From positions 1-64,000 of the forward strand of contig JBMHBY010000009.1 in assembly GCA_049890195.1 (NCBI GenBank): a stretch of 64,000 bases of DNA, given 5' to 3'. Shown piece after piece: positions 1-8,014 of the stretch (position 1 is the first letter of the stretch; each line of letters starts with the position of its first letter). The stretch comes from JAYQKL01 sp049890195. GTDB taxonomy: Bacteria > Pseudomonadota > Alphaproteobacteria > RS24. The notes under the pieces were generated by a model, which was given only the letters and a program-made list of their open reading frames with translations, did no database searches and was not told the origin of the DNA. A program made the translations under genes and the position numbers.

Positions 1-142
1 GGAGATGGTGATGCCGGGTGACAATGTTGAAATGGAAGTCGAGCTGATCGTGCCGATCGCCATGGAGGAGAAGCTGCGCTTCGCCATCCGTGAAGGCGGC
101 CGCACCGTCGGCGCAGGCGTCGTTTCAGCCATCATTGAGTAA
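1..142 (+). CDS. tuf: Elongation factor Tu, C-terminal end (partial)
   Basis: The frame is open from the window edge and reads EMVMPGDNVEMEV followed by REGGRTVGAGVVSAIIE and a TAA stop. This is the conserved end of domain III of EF-Tu, the GTPase that delivers aminoacyl-tRNA to the ribosome. Only about 46 C-terminal residues are present, so the GTPase domain cannot be inspected. A hairpin terminator follows, and rpsJ begins 70 bases downstream, which is the usual tuf-rpsJ junction. Confidence 0.96.
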   Translation, partial: EMVMPGDNVEMEVELIVPIAMEEKLRFAIREGGRTVGAGVVSAIIE

Positions 143-149
143 GGAAAAA

Positions 150-179
150 GGGCAGGGCGAAAGTCCTGCCCCTTCTTTT
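150..179 (+). terminator. Rho-independent terminator after tuf
   Basis: GGGCAGGG (150-157) can pair with TCCTGCCC (164-171) around a CGAAAG loop, and the stem is followed by CCTTCTTTT. It lies just after the tuf stop and before rpsJ. It should stop or attenuate tuf transcription before the S10 genes. I see no strong promoter between it and rpsJ, so readthrough is likely needed. Confidence 0.75.
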
Positions 180-212
180 GAGTAAGGCAAAGGCACAGTC
201 AGAGGACAGCAA

Positions 213-524
213 ATGGTACAGAGCCAAAACATAAGAATTCGCCTTAAAGCATTCGATCATCGCGTGTTGGACAATTCTGCCCGTGAAATTCTGAACACGG
301 CAAAACGGACCGGCGCGGATGTGCGGGGTCCGATTCCGTTGCCAACACATATTGAAAAATACACTGTGTTGCGCGGTCCTCATATTGACAAGAAAAGCCG
401 TGAGCAGTTCGAGATTAGAACACACAAGCGGATGTTGGATATTTTGGATCCGACCCCGCAAACCGTTGACGCCCTGATGAAGTTGGATCTGCCGGCTGGT
501 GTTGACGTTCAAATCAAGTTGTAA
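213..524 (+). CDS. rpsJ: 30S ribosomal protein S10
   Basis: The 103-residue protein has the S10 signature: IRIRLKAFDHRVLD at the N-terminus, then GPIPLPT and EKYTVLRGPHIDKKSREQFE. S10 sits in the 30S head and also binds NusB during antitermination. GAGGA lies about 10 bases before the ATG. It opens the S10 block, 38 bases before rplC. Length and sequence are ordinary for the family. Confidence 0.98.
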   Translation: MVQSQNIRIRLKAFDHRVLDNSAREILNTAKRTGADVRGPIPLPTHIEKYTVLRGPHIDKKSREQFEIRTHKRMLDILDPTPQTVDALMKLDLPAGVDVQIKL

Positions 525-562
525 GCCGGCGGTTTACGTACGTCAGGCGAAGGAGAAGAGTT

Positions 563-1387
563 ATGCGGTCCGGAATGATCGTGCAGAAAATCGGGATGAC
601 CCGCCTCTTTACGGAGGATGGCAAACATGTGCCCGTGACTGTGCTGAAACTCAATAATTGTCAGGTTGTAGCCCAGCGCACCGAGGAGAAGGACGGGTAT
701 AATGCCGTTCAGCTCGGCTCCGGGTTTGCCAAGGTAAAACGTGTGTCCAGCGCCATGCGCGGCCATTTCGCCAAGGCTTCTGTTGAGCCGAAGCGTAAAT
801 TGGCGGAGTTTCGTGTCTCAGGGGACAATCTCATCGAGGTCGGCGCCGAGATCGCCGCCAATCATTTCCTCGACGGCCAGAAGGTTGATGCCACCGGCGT
901 CAGCATCGGTAAGGGTTTTGCCGGTGCGATGAAGCGTCATAATTTCGGCGGCTTGCGGGCCTCGCATGGTGTTTCGATTTCCCACCGCTCGCACGGCTCC
1001 ACCGGCCAGTGCCAGGACCCCGGCAAAGTCTTTAAAGGCAAAAAAATGGCCGGTCACATGGGGGATGCGCGGGTTACAATCCAAAACCTGACCGTCGTGA
1101 AAACCGATGTCGAGCGTGGTCTGATTATGGTGAAGGGCGCGGTTCCCGGCTCCAAAGGCGGCTGGGTGCTGCTGCGGGATGCCGTCAAGCTGCCTGTCCC
1201 GTCAGATGTTCCGGTTCCTGCGGCTCTGGTGGAGATTGCCGCACCGGTTGAGGAGGCCCTGCAAGAAGATGTTGTGGCCGAGGCTGAAGCAACCGCTGAA
1301 GAGGCGCCGGCTGTAGAGGCTGCTGCTGAAGAGGCGCCGGCTGAAGAGGCGCCGGCTGAAGAAACTGAAGAGAAGGATGCGGAATAA
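563..1387 (+). CDS. rplC: 50S ribosomal protein L3 with acidic C-terminal tail
   Basis: L3 is an early-assembly 50S protein that reaches toward the peptidyl transferase centre. The start MRSGMIVQKIGMTRLF and the central RASHGVSISHRSHGSTGQ with DPGKVFKGKKMAGHMG are diagnostic. AAGGAG precedes the ATG. The 274-residue length exceeds the usual 205-240 because of an Ala/Glu/Pro-rich tail from about residue 220 to the end, built partly from repeated EEAPA units. The TAA stop overlaps the rplD ATG by one base (TAATG), which indicates translational coupling. Confidence 0.98.
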   Translation: MRSGMIVQKIGMTRLFTEDGKHVPVTVLKLNNCQVVAQRTEEKDGYNAVQLGSGFAKVKRVSSAMRGHFAKASVEPKRKLAEFRVSGDNLIEVGAEIAANHFLDGQKVDATGVSIGKGFAGAMKRHNFGGLRASHGVSISHRSHGSTGQCQDPGKVFKGKKMAGHMGDARVTIQNLTVVKTDVERGLIMVKGAVPGSKGGWVLLRDAVKLPVPSDVPVPAALVEIAAPVEEALQEDVVAEAEATAEEAPAVEAAAEEAPAEEAPAEETEEKDAE

Positions 1388-2007
1388 TGAAAGCCGATAT
1401 TCTGTCACTTGACGCCAAAAAGAACGGCACCGTGGAGCTGAATGACGCTGTCTATGGCCTTGAACCGCGTGCTGACCTTCTGCATCGCATGGTGACGTAT
1501 CAGCTCGCCAAACGGCAGGCCGGTACTCACAAAACAAAAAACCGTTCTGAAATCGCCGGCACAACAAAGAAGTTTGGTCGTCAGAAAGGCGGCGGCGGTG
1601 CCCGTCACGGCAACCGCAAATCAAATATCTTTGTCGGCGGCGGCAAGGCCCACGGGCCGGTCGTGCGCAGTCATGCCATCAACATGCCGAAAAAGGTCCG
1701 TGCCCTGGCGCTGAAAACGGCTTTGTCCTCCAAGGCCAAAAGCGGTCAGTTGATCGTGCTTGAAAACACCGAGGTCAAGGACGGCAAAACCAAGGCTCTG
1801 CGCACCAACTTTGCCAAGCTGGGCATTCAGTCCGCGTTGATTGTGGATGGTGCAGAAGTCAATGAAAACTTCGCACGTGCCGCCCGCAATATTGAGCGTG
1901 TTGATGTGTTGCCGGCCCAGGGCATCAATGTTTATGACATTTTGCGTCGCGATCATCTGGTTCTGACGACGGCGGCTGTTGAAAGCCTTGAGGAGCGTTT
2001 CAAATGA
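1387..2007 (+). CDS. rplD: 50S ribosomal protein L4
   Basis: The protein has 206 residues. The basic loop GTKKFGRQKGGGGARHGNRKSNIFVGGG, split here as TTKKFGRQKGGGGARHG then PVVRSHAINMPKKVR, is the tunnel-lining extension of L4. L4 contacts 23S rRNA domain I and lines the exit tunnel; in E. coli it also represses the S10 operon. It overlaps rplC by one base upstream and rplW by four bases (ATGA) downstream. Confidence 0.98.
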   Translation: MKADILSLDAKKNGTVELNDAVYGLEPRADLLHRMVTYQLAKRQAGTHKTKNRSEIAGTTKKFGRQKGGGGARHGNRKSNIFVGGGKAHGPVVRSHAINMPKKVRALALKTALSSKAKSGQLIVLENTEVKDGKTKALRTNFAKLGIQSALIVDGAEVNENFARAARNIERVDVLPAQGINVYDILRRDHLVLTTAAVESLEERFK

Positions 2008-2297
2008 GTAAAGTCAATCATTACGACATCATCCGCTCGCCGGTGATCACTGAAAAAGCGACGATGGCCTCCGAATACAACCAGGTTGTGTTCGATGTCT
2101 CATCAGATGCGGACAAGCCGTCCATCAAGGCTGCCGTGGAAGCATTGTTTGACGTGAAGGTCAAGGCCGTCAACACGCTTGTGCGCAAGGGTAAGACCAA
2201 GCGTTTCCGCGGCATCAAAGGCAGACGCAGCGACGTCAAAAAGGCGATTGTAACGCTTCAGGAAGGGCATTCGATTGATGTGACCACAGGACTTTAG
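2004..2297 (+). CDS. rplW: 50S ribosomal protein L23
   Basis: The 97-residue protein begins with HYDIIRSPVITEKATM and continues with VKAVNTLVRKGKTKRFRG, the L23 core and its tunnel-side loop. L23 sits at the exit of the nascent chain tunnel and docks trigger factor and SRP. Its ATG overlaps the rplD stop as ATGA. rplB follows 28 bases later. Confidence 0.98.
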   Translation: MSKVNHYDIIRSPVITEKATMASEYNQVVFDVSSDADKPSIKAAVEALFDVKVKAVNTLVRKGKTKRFRGIKGRRSDVKKAIVTLQEGHSIDVTTGL

Positions 2298-2325
2298 TCC
2301 GGTTGCGCACTGAAGGTAGATAACC

Positions 2326-3162
2326 ATGGCATTAAAGACATATAAACCAACCACACCCGGACAGCGCGGCCTTATTCAGGTCGACCGCTCCGCCCTGCAC
2401 AAGGGCAAGCCGGTCAAACAGCTGACCGAGGGCCTGACCAAATCCGGCGGCCGCAACAATGCCGGCCGCATTACGGCACGCCGTCGTGGCGGCGGGCACA
2501 AGCGCACGTATCGTATTGTTGATTTCAAACGCAACAAATTTGATGTGGCTGCCACTGTTGAGCGTCTGGAATATGACCCCAACCGCACGGCATTCATCGC
2601 TTTGATCAAATATGATGACGGCGATCTGGCCTATATCCTGGCGCCGCAAAGACTGGCGCCCGGCGACAAGGTGATTGCCGGCGACAAGGTTGACGTAAAG
2701 CCCGGCAACGCCATGCCGTTGCGCTCAGTCCCGATCGGCACAATCATCCACAACCTTGAGATGAAGCCCGGAAAGGGCGGCCAGATTGCCCGTTCTGCCG
2801 GTTCTTTTGCGCAGCTTGTCGGTCGTGACGGGGCCTATGCCATCATCCGGCTCGGCTCGGGCGAGCAACGCCTGATACACGGCGACTGCATGGCAAGCGT
2901 TGGCGCTGTCTCCAACCCGGACCAGTCCAACATCAAACTCGCCAAAGCGGGCCGCAAGCGTTGGCTCGGCAAACGCCCATCCGTCCGTGGTGTGGCGATG
3001 AACCCCGTCGATCACCCGCATGGCGGCGGTGAAGGCAAAACCTCCGGTGGCCGTCACCCTGTGACCCCCTGGGGCAAACCCACAAAAGGCAAGCGAACAC
3101 GCTCCAACAAAGCGTCAGACAAATATATTCTGCGCAGCCGTCATATGAAGAAGAAACGCTAG
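2326..3162 (+). CDS. rplB: 50S ribosomal protein L2
   Basis: The protein has 278 residues, the normal length. It contains GRITARRRGGGHKRTYRIVDF near residue 45, and the C-terminal VRGVAMNPVDHPHGGGEGK with the histidine conserved near the peptidyl transferase centre. L2 is essential for subunit joining and peptide bond formation. It is spaced normally in the operon, with rpsS 11 bases downstream. Confidence 0.99.
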   Translation: MALKTYKPTTPGQRGLIQVDRSALHKGKPVKQLTEGLTKSGGRNNAGRITARRRGGGHKRTYRIVDFKRNKFDVAATVERLEYDPNRTAFIALIKYDDGDLAYILAPQRLAPGDKVIAGDKVDVKPGNAMPLRSVPIGTIIHNLEMKPGKGGQIARSAGSFAQLVGRDGAYAIIRLGSGEQRLIHGDCMASVGAVSNPDQSNIKLAKAGRKRWLGKRPSVRGVAMNPVDHPHGGGEGKTSGGRHPVTPWGKPTKGKRTRSNKASDKYILRSRHMKKKR

Positions 3163-3173
3163 AGGACAGACAC

Positions 3174-3452
3174 ATGGCACGTTCAGTTTGGAAAGGACCG
3201 TTTGTTGATGGATATCTGCTGAAAAAGGCAGATGCCGTCCGTGAATCCGGTCGTAATGATGTGATCAAGACGTGGAGCCGCCGCTCTACAATTCTGCCGA
3301 ATTTTGTCGGTCTCACCTTTGGTGTCCACAACGGCCAAAAGCATATTCCGGTTCTGGTGACAGAGGAAATGGTTGGTCATAAATTCGGTGAATTTGCGCC
3401 GACCCGGACCTATTACGGTCACGGAGCCGACAAAAAGGCGAAGAGGAAATAA
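3174..3452 (+). CDS. rpsS: 30S ribosomal protein S19
   Basis: The 92-residue protein starts MARSVWKGPFVDGYLLKK and contains TWSRRSTILPNFVG and GHKFGEFAPTRTYYGHG, all S19 signatures. S19 forms a complex with S13 in the 30S head next to the A-site tRNA. rplV starts two bases after its stop. Confidence 0.98.
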   Translation: MARSVWKGPFVDGYLLKKADAVRESGRNDVIKTWSRRSTILPNFVGLTFGVHNGQKHIPVLVTEEMVGHKFGEFAPTRTYYGHGADKKAKRK

Positions 3453-3454
3453 TC

Positions 3455-3844
3455 ATGGGTAAAGCATCCACTCCACGCAGTCTTGCAGACAATGAGGCGA
3501 AAGCCGTCGGCCGGATGATCCGCACGAGCCCGCAAAAGCTCAACCTGATCGCCCAGTTGATCCGCGGCAAGAAAGCCGGGGCCGCCGTCGCTGACCTGAC
3601 CTTTTCGCGCCGCCGTGTCGCCGGCGAGGTCAAAAAGGTTCTCGAAAGCGCCATATCAAATGCTGAAAACAACCATAATCTCGATGTTGACAGCCTGGTT
3701 GTCGCAGAAGCCTTTGTCGGCAAGAACCTTGTCATGAAACGTTTTCGCCCACGCGCCAAAGGGCGTGCGGCAAAAATCCTTAAGCCGTTCAGCCAGATCA
3801 CGATTGTGGTGCGCGAAGTTGAAGAAACCGGGGAGCAAGCATAA
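3455..3844 (+). CDS. rplV: 50S ribosomal protein L22
   Basis: The 129-residue protein shows RTSPQKLNLIAQLIRGKKA and the C-terminal beta-hairpin region MKRFRPRAKGRAAKILKPFS that extends into the exit tunnel of the large subunit. Erythromycin-related mutations in this family map to that hairpin. Its stop overlaps the rpsC start by one base. Confidence 0.98.
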   Translation: MGKASTPRSLADNEAKAVGRMIRTSPQKLNLIAQLIRGKKAGAAVADLTFSRRRVAGEVKKVLESAISNAENNHNLDVDSLVVAEAFVGKNLVMKRFRPRAKGRAAKILKPFSQITIVVREVEETGEQA

Positions 3845-4539
3845 TGGGACATAAGGTTAATCCAATCGGCCTTCGCCTGGGCATCAACCGTACAGCGGAT
3901 TCCCGTTGGTACGCCAAAAAGGGCGAATATGCGACTTTGCTGCATGAAGACCTGAAAATCCGTGACATGCTGACCGAGCGTCTGCGTCAGGCCGGTGTTT
4001 CTAAAATCATCATTGAACGGCCGCACAAAAAATGTCGTGTGACCATTCATTCCGCCCGCCCGGGTGTCATCATCGGTAAAAAGGGTGCTGATATTGAAAA
4101 GCTGCGCCAGCAGATTTCAAAGCTGACCGACAGCGAGGTTCTGCTGAACATTGTCGAGGTCCGCAAACCTGAGATTGACGCCCAACTTGTTGCTGACGGC
4201 ATTGCACAGCAGCTTGAGCGTCGTGTCGGTTTCCGCCGGGCCATGAAGCGGGCCGTGCAGTCGGCCATCCGGCTTGGTGCCCAGGGCATCCGTATCAACT
4301 GCGCCGGCCGACTTGGGGGAGCCGAAATCGCCCGTACCGAATGGTACCGCGAGGGTCGTGTGCCGCTGCACACACTGCGCGCCGACATTGATTACGGCGT
4401 CGGTTCCGCCCATACCGCTTATGGTGTGTGCGGCATTAAGGTCTGGATTTTCAAAGGCGAAATCATGGAACATGATCCGCTGGCCCGCGACAAACGCGGC
4501 GAGCAGTTCTCTGAAGGCGCCCAAGCGGCTAGAGGTTAA
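3844..4539 (+). CDS. rpsC: 30S ribosomal protein S3
   Basis: The 231-residue protein starts MGHKVNPIGLRLGINR. It carries a KH domain (RPGVIIGKKGADIEKLR, about residues 76-92) and the C-terminal domain with GRLGGAEIARTEWYREGRVPLHTLR, split here as GRLGGAEIART and EGRVPLHTLRADIDYG. S3 lies at the mRNA entry site of the small subunit. The start overlaps rplV by one base, suggesting coupling. Confidence 0.98.
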   Translation: MGHKVNPIGLRLGINRTADSRWYAKKGEYATLLHEDLKIRDMLTERLRQAGVSKIIIERPHKKCRVTIHSARPGVIIGKKGADIEKLRQQISKLTDSEVLLNIVEVRKPEIDAQLVADGIAQQLERRVGFRRAMKRAVQSAIRLGAQGIRINCAGRLGGAEIARTEWYREGRVPLHTLRADIDYGVGSAHTAYGVCGIKVWIFKGEIMEHDPLARDKRGEQFSEGAQAARG

Positions 4540-4543
4540 CAAC

Positions 4544-4963
4544 ATGTTGCAACCAAAACGTACCAAATTCCGCAAAGCCCATAAGGGGCGCATCCGCGGC
4601 AACGCCAAAGGCGGGACAACATTGAACTTCGGCTCACACGGCCTGAAGGCGACGACCCCAGAGCGTGTCACAGCCCGTCAGATTGAGGCGGCGCGTCGTG
4701 TGATCACGCGTCACATGAAGCGTGCCGGGCGTGTCTGGATCCGTGTTTTCCCGGATGTGCCGGTCTCCAAAAAACCGACGGAAGTCCGTATGGGTAAGGG
4801 TAAGGGGTCTCCGGAATACTGGGCCTGCCGCGTCAAGCCTGGCCGTATCATGTTTGAGGTGGACGGTGTGCCGGCGGATGTGGCGCACACCGCCCTGAAG
4901 CTGGCTGCGGCCAAACTGCCGGTGCAGACACGCATTGTGTCGCGCCCGGGTGAAAGCAGCTAG
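4544..4963 (+). CDS. rplP: 50S ribosomal protein L16
   Basis: A longer open frame extends upstream into rpsC, but the L16 homology begins at MLQPKRTKFRKAHKGR, four bases after the rpsC stop. This gives 139 residues, close to the family norm. The C-terminal half contains RMGKGKGSPEYWACRVKPG. L16 helps form the A-tRNA site of the large subunit and contacts the elbow of A-site tRNA. Confidence 0.97.
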   Translation: MLQPKRTKFRKAHKGRIRGNAKGGTTLNFGSHGLKATTPERVTARQIEAARRVITRHMKRAGRVWIRVFPDVPVSKKPTEVRMGKGKGSPEYWACRVKPGRIMFEVDGVPADVAHTALKLAAAKLPVQTRIVSRPGESS

Positions 4964-4977
4964 TCGGGAGTGAAAAG

Positions 4978-5175
4978 ATGAAAGTTAGTGAAGTAAGGTC
5001 AATGACTCCGGATCAACTCGGCGACGAGCTGGAAAAACTGAAGAAAGAGCAGTTCAATCTGCGCTTTCAACAGGCATCAGGCCAGTTGGAGAACCCAGCC
5101 CGTATTCAACAGGTTCGCCGGGACATTGCCCGTGTGAAAACAGTCCAGTCTGAACTGGCCAAGAAGTCTGACTAG
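4978..5175 (+). CDS. rpmC: 50S ribosomal protein L29
   Basis: The 65-residue, mostly helical protein has the L29 pattern: DQLGDELEKLKKEQFNLRFQ followed by QVRRDIARVKTV. L29 sits beside L23 at the tunnel exit. GGGAGTG precedes the ATG. Position between rplP and rpsQ is canonical. Confidence 0.97.
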   Translation: MKVSEVRSMTPDQLGDELEKLKKEQFNLRFQQASGQLENPARIQQVRRDIARVKTVQSELAKKSD

Positions 5176-5200
5176 ATCAGGCAGGATGAAGAGGTAAATT

Positions 5201-5431
5201 ATGCCAAAACGTATTCTGCAAGGAACTGTTGTCAGCGACAAGACCGACAAGACCATTGTGGTCAAGGTTGAACGTCGTTTGACGGATCCTGTGATGAAGA
5301 AAACGGTTCGTAAGTCCAAGCGTTACCATGCGCATGACGAAAACAACCAGTTCAAAAACGGCGATAAGGTCCGCATTCAGGAATGTCGCCCGATTTCGAA
5401 GCTCAAAAGCTGGGTTGCCCTGGCTGAGTAA
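5201..5431 (+). CDS. rpsQ: 30S ribosomal protein S17
   Basis: The 76-residue OB-fold protein starts MPKRILQGTVVSDKTDKTIVV and contains YHAHDENNQFKNGDKVRIQE, matching S17. S17 is a primary 16S rRNA binder in the 5' domain. It is preceded by GAAGAGG and followed after 44 bases by rplN. Confidence 0.98.
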   Translation: MPKRILQGTVVSDKTDKTIVVKVERRLTDPVMKKTVRKSKRYHAHDENNQFKNGDKVRIQECRPISKLKSWVALAE

Positions 5432-5475
5432 TTTAACCGGCATCTGCCCACAGGTGCTAAAAGAGGAAAAGAACT

Positions 5476-5844
5476 ATGATACAGATGCAAACCAATCTGG
5501 ATGTTGCCGATAATTCAGGCGCTCGCCGGGTGCAGTGCATCAAAGTGTTGGGTGGTTCCAAACGCAAGGCGGCGGGTGTCGGAGACACAATTGTCGTTAG
5601 TGTGAAAGAGGCCATTCCGCGCGGGCGTGTGAAAAAAGGCGATGTGATGAAGGCTGTGATTGTCCGCACAGCCAAGGAAATCCGTCGTCAGGACGGCAGC
5701 ATCATCCGCTTTGACCGGAACGCTGCTGTTCTGGTGAACAATGCAGGAGAGCCGGTCGGAACGCGGATTTTCGGACCCGTGACGCGTGAACTGCGCGCCA
5801 GCAACCACATGAAAATTCTTTCGCTTGCCCCGGAGGTGCTGTAA
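5476..5844 (+). CDS. rplN: 50S ribosomal protein L14
   Basis: The 122-residue protein begins MIQMQTNLDVADNSGARRVQ and contains VKKGDVMKAVIVRT and GTRIFGPVTRELR, the L14 signatures. L14 lies at the intersubunit interface. AAAGAGG precedes the ATG. The TAA stop shares a base with the rplX start (TAATG). Confidence 0.98.
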   Translation: MIQMQTNLDVADNSGARRVQCIKVLGGSKRKAAGVGDTIVVSVKEAIPRGRVKKGDVMKAVIVRTAKEIRRQDGSIIRFDRNAAVLVNNAGEPVGTRIFGPVTRELRASNHMKILSLAPEVL

Positions 5845-6161
5845 TGGCTGCTAAAATCAAAAAAGGTGACAGGGTCATTGTCCTGGCCGGCCGTGACAAA
5901 GGCAAGACCGGTGAAGTCCTCGGTATTTTCCCTGAGGAAAAAAGGGCGCTTGTGCAGGGTGTGAACATTGTCCGCCGCCATCAGCGCCAGACCGCCCAGA
6001 CAGAGGGCGGCATCATTGCCCGCGAGTCCAAGATCGATTTGTCCAACATCGCCATTGCCGACCCCAAAGACGGCAAAGCGACCCGCGTCGGGTTTCAAAT
6101 CCAAAAGGACGGCACCAAAGTCCGTGTCGCCAAACGTTCAGGAGAAGTGATCGATGGCTGA
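5844..6161 (+). CDS. rplX: 50S ribosomal protein L24
   Basis: The 105-residue KOW-domain protein reads KIKKGDRVIVLAGRDKGKTGEV at the N-terminus, split here as KGDRVIVLAGRDKGKTGEV, the core L24 motif. L24 is one of the two initiators of 50S assembly. It overlaps rplN by one base and rplE by eight bases. Confidence 0.98.
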   Translation: MAAKIKKGDRVIVLAGRDKGKTGEVLGIFPEEKRALVQGVNIVRRHQRQTAQTEGGIIARESKIDLSNIAIADPKDGKATRVGFQIQKDGTKVRVAKRSGEVIDG

Positions 6162-6714
6162 AGCATACGTACCGCGTCTCAAGACGCATTTTAATGATGT
6201 TGTGCGTGGCCAGTTGACGGAACATTTTGGCTATAAAAACGTCATGGAAGTCCCGCAGCTCGAAAAAGTCGTACTGAATATGGGGGTTGGTGAAGCGACG
6301 ACTGACACCAAAAAGGTCAAATCCGCATTTGCCGATCTGGAGTTGATTGCCGGCCAGCGCCCGGTCGTGACCCGCGCCCGCAATTCAATTGCCGGTTTCA
6401 AGGTCCGCGAAAACATGCCGCTTGGAGTGAAAGTGACCCTGCGCCGCGCCAACATGTATGAATTCCTTGACCGTCTGGTCACCATCGCTTTGCCGCGGGT
6501 GCGTGACTTTCGCGGTCTGAACCCGAACAGTTTTGACGGCAACGGCAATTACGCCATGGGTTTAAAGGAGCATATCGTGTTCCCGGAAGTCGACTATGAC
6601 AAGGTTGATGCAATCTGGGGCATGGATATTGTGGTTTGCACGAGTGCAAAAACGGATGATGAGGCGCGTGAATTGCTGCGTGCCTTCAATTTTCCGTTCA
6701 CGGATAATCAATAA
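6154..6714 (+). CDS. rplE: 50S ribosomal protein L5
   Basis: The 186-residue protein contains VMEVPQLEKVVLNMGVGEA, RARNSIAGFKVREN and RDFRGLNPNSFDGNGNYAMG. L5 binds 5S rRNA and contacts P-site tRNA. AGGAG lies about eight bases before the ATG inside the rplX 3' end, so the two genes are probably coupled. Confidence 0.98.
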   Translation: MAEAYVPRLKTHFNDVVRGQLTEHFGYKNVMEVPQLEKVVLNMGVGEATTDTKKVKSAFADLELIAGQRPVVTRARNSIAGFKVRENMPLGVKVTLRRANMYEFLDRLVTIALPRVRDFRGLNPNSFDGNGNYAMGLKEHIVFPEVDYDKVDAIWGMDIVVCTSAKTDDEARELLRAFNFPFTDNQ

Positions 6715-6735
6715 CGGGAACGGAGGAAGGTAGAT

Positions 6736-7041
6736 ATGGCCAAGAAAAGTGCAGTAGCTCGCAACAACAAGCGCAGAAAACTGGTGGCAAAATATGCCGC
6801 CAAGCGTGCCGCTTTGTTGGCGATTGCCAAAGATGAGTCCCTGTCCAATGAAGAGCGCTTCAAGGCGCGTCTGAAGTTGGCGGAACTTCCACGTAATTCC
6901 GCGAAAAACCGGATCCGCAACCGCTGCGGTGTAACCGGTCGTCCGCGTGGTTATTACCGTAAACTGAACATGTCACGCATTTCCCTCCGGGACCTTGCCT
7001 CGCACGGCAAAATCCCCGGTATGGTGAAGTCAAGCTGGTAG
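6736..7041 (+). CDS. rpsN: 30S ribosomal protein S14, zinc-independent form
   Basis: The 101-residue protein matches long S14: MAKKSAVARNNKRRKLV at the start and RCGVTGRPRGYYRKLNMSRI near the end, split here as CGVTGRPRGYYRKLNMSR. It has a single cysteine and no paired CxxC, so it is the zinc-independent type. S14 completes the 30S head near the A site. ACGGAGGAAGG upstream is a strong ribosome binding site. Confidence 0.98.
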   Translation: MAKKSAVARNNKRRKLVAKYAAKRAALLAIAKDESLSNEERFKARLKLAELPRNSAKNRIRNRCGVTGRPRGYYRKLNMSRISLRDLASHGKIPGMVKSSW

Positions 7042-7051
7042 GAGATTTGAT

Positions 7052-7450
7052 ATGTATGTAACTGATCCTCTCGGCGATATGTTGACCCGCATCCGGAATG
7101 CCCAGATGCGCGGCAAATCCACCGTAGTCTCACCGTCTTCACGGCTGCGCCGCTGGGTGCTCGATGTCATGAAGGAAGAGGGCTATATTCGCGGCTACAC
7201 CGAAACCCCTGTGAAAGGGACCGCTTCGGAGCTGGAAATCGAACTGAAATATTATGAGGGCAAGCCCGTCATTCAGGAAATCCAGCGTGTCTCTAAGCCC
7301 GGGCGTCGCGTTTATTCATCTGTCAAGACCATGCCGGTTGTTCAGAACGGGTTGGGTATTTCCATCCTGTCGACCCCCAAAGGCGTCATGTCAGACAGCA
7401 ATGCACGTGCCAATAATGTCGGCGGAGAAGTTCTCTGCCGGATTTTCTAA
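7052..7450 (+). CDS. rpsH: 30S ribosomal protein S8
   Basis: The 132-residue protein shows DPLGDMLTRIRNAQMRGK at the N-terminus and GISILSTPKGVMSD in the C-terminal half. S8 is a primary 16S rRNA binding protein; in E. coli it represses the spc operon. AGGAG precedes the ATG, 10 bases after rpsN. Confidence 0.98.
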   Translation: MYVTDPLGDMLTRIRNAQMRGKSTVVSPSSRLRRWVLDVMKEEGYIRGYTETPVKGTASELEIELKYYEGKPVIQEIQRVSKPGRRVYSSVKTMPVVQNGLGISILSTPKGVMSDSNARANNVGGEVLCRIF

Positions 7451-7471
7451 CGGATAGGAGTAGGAGTAGAT

Positions 7472-8005
7472 ATGTCTCGTATCGGTAAAAAGCCTGTTCC
7501 GGTGCCAAGCGGGGTCGAAGTGTCCCTGAACGGCAATGCCGTCGCCGTCAAAGGCCCGAAGGGTGAGTTGAACGCCATTTTGTCTGAGCTTGTTTCTGTC
7601 GAGCAGAATGATGATGGTGTTCTGGTCTCTCCGGTCAACAAATCCCAGGAAGCCAGAAGTTTCTGGGGCTTGAGCCGTTCTCTCGTCAGCAATCTTGTTG
7701 TCGGCGTCAGCGACGGTTTTGTCAAAAAGCTTGAACTGGTCGGCGTCGGTTATCGCGCTCAGGTTCAAGGCCAAAAGCTGAAACTCAGCCTCGGCTTCAG
7801 CCATGATGTTGATTATGACATCCCTGAAGGCATCAAGGTCGAATGTCCATCCCAGACCGAAATCACCGTGTCCGGCATCGACAAGCAGAAAGTGGGTCAG
7901 GTCGCAGCAGAAATCCGTTCTTACCGGACCCCGGAGCCATATAAGGGCAAGGGTGTACGCTATGAGGGCGAATACATTTTCCGCAAGGAAGGTAAGAAGA
8001 AGTAA
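7472..8005 (+). CDS. rplF: 50S ribosomal protein L6
   Basis: The 177-residue protein starts MSRIGKKPVPVPSGVEV and ends with RTPEPYKGKGVRYEGEYIFR, split here as PEPYKGKGVRYEGE. Both repeats of the L6 fold are present. L6 binds helix 97 of 23S rRNA near the factor-binding site. GGAGTAGGAG lies upstream. Confidence 0.98.
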   Translation: MSRIGKKPVPVPSGVEVSLNGNAVAVKGPKGELNAILSELVSVEQNDDGVLVSPVNKSQEARSFWGLSRSLVSNLVVGVSDGFVKKLELVGVGYRAQVQGQKLKLSLGFSHDVDYDIPEGIKVECPSQTEITVSGIDKQKVGQVAAEIRSYRTPEPYKGKGVRYEGEYIFRKEGKKK

Positions 8006-8014
8006 GGACTGGTC

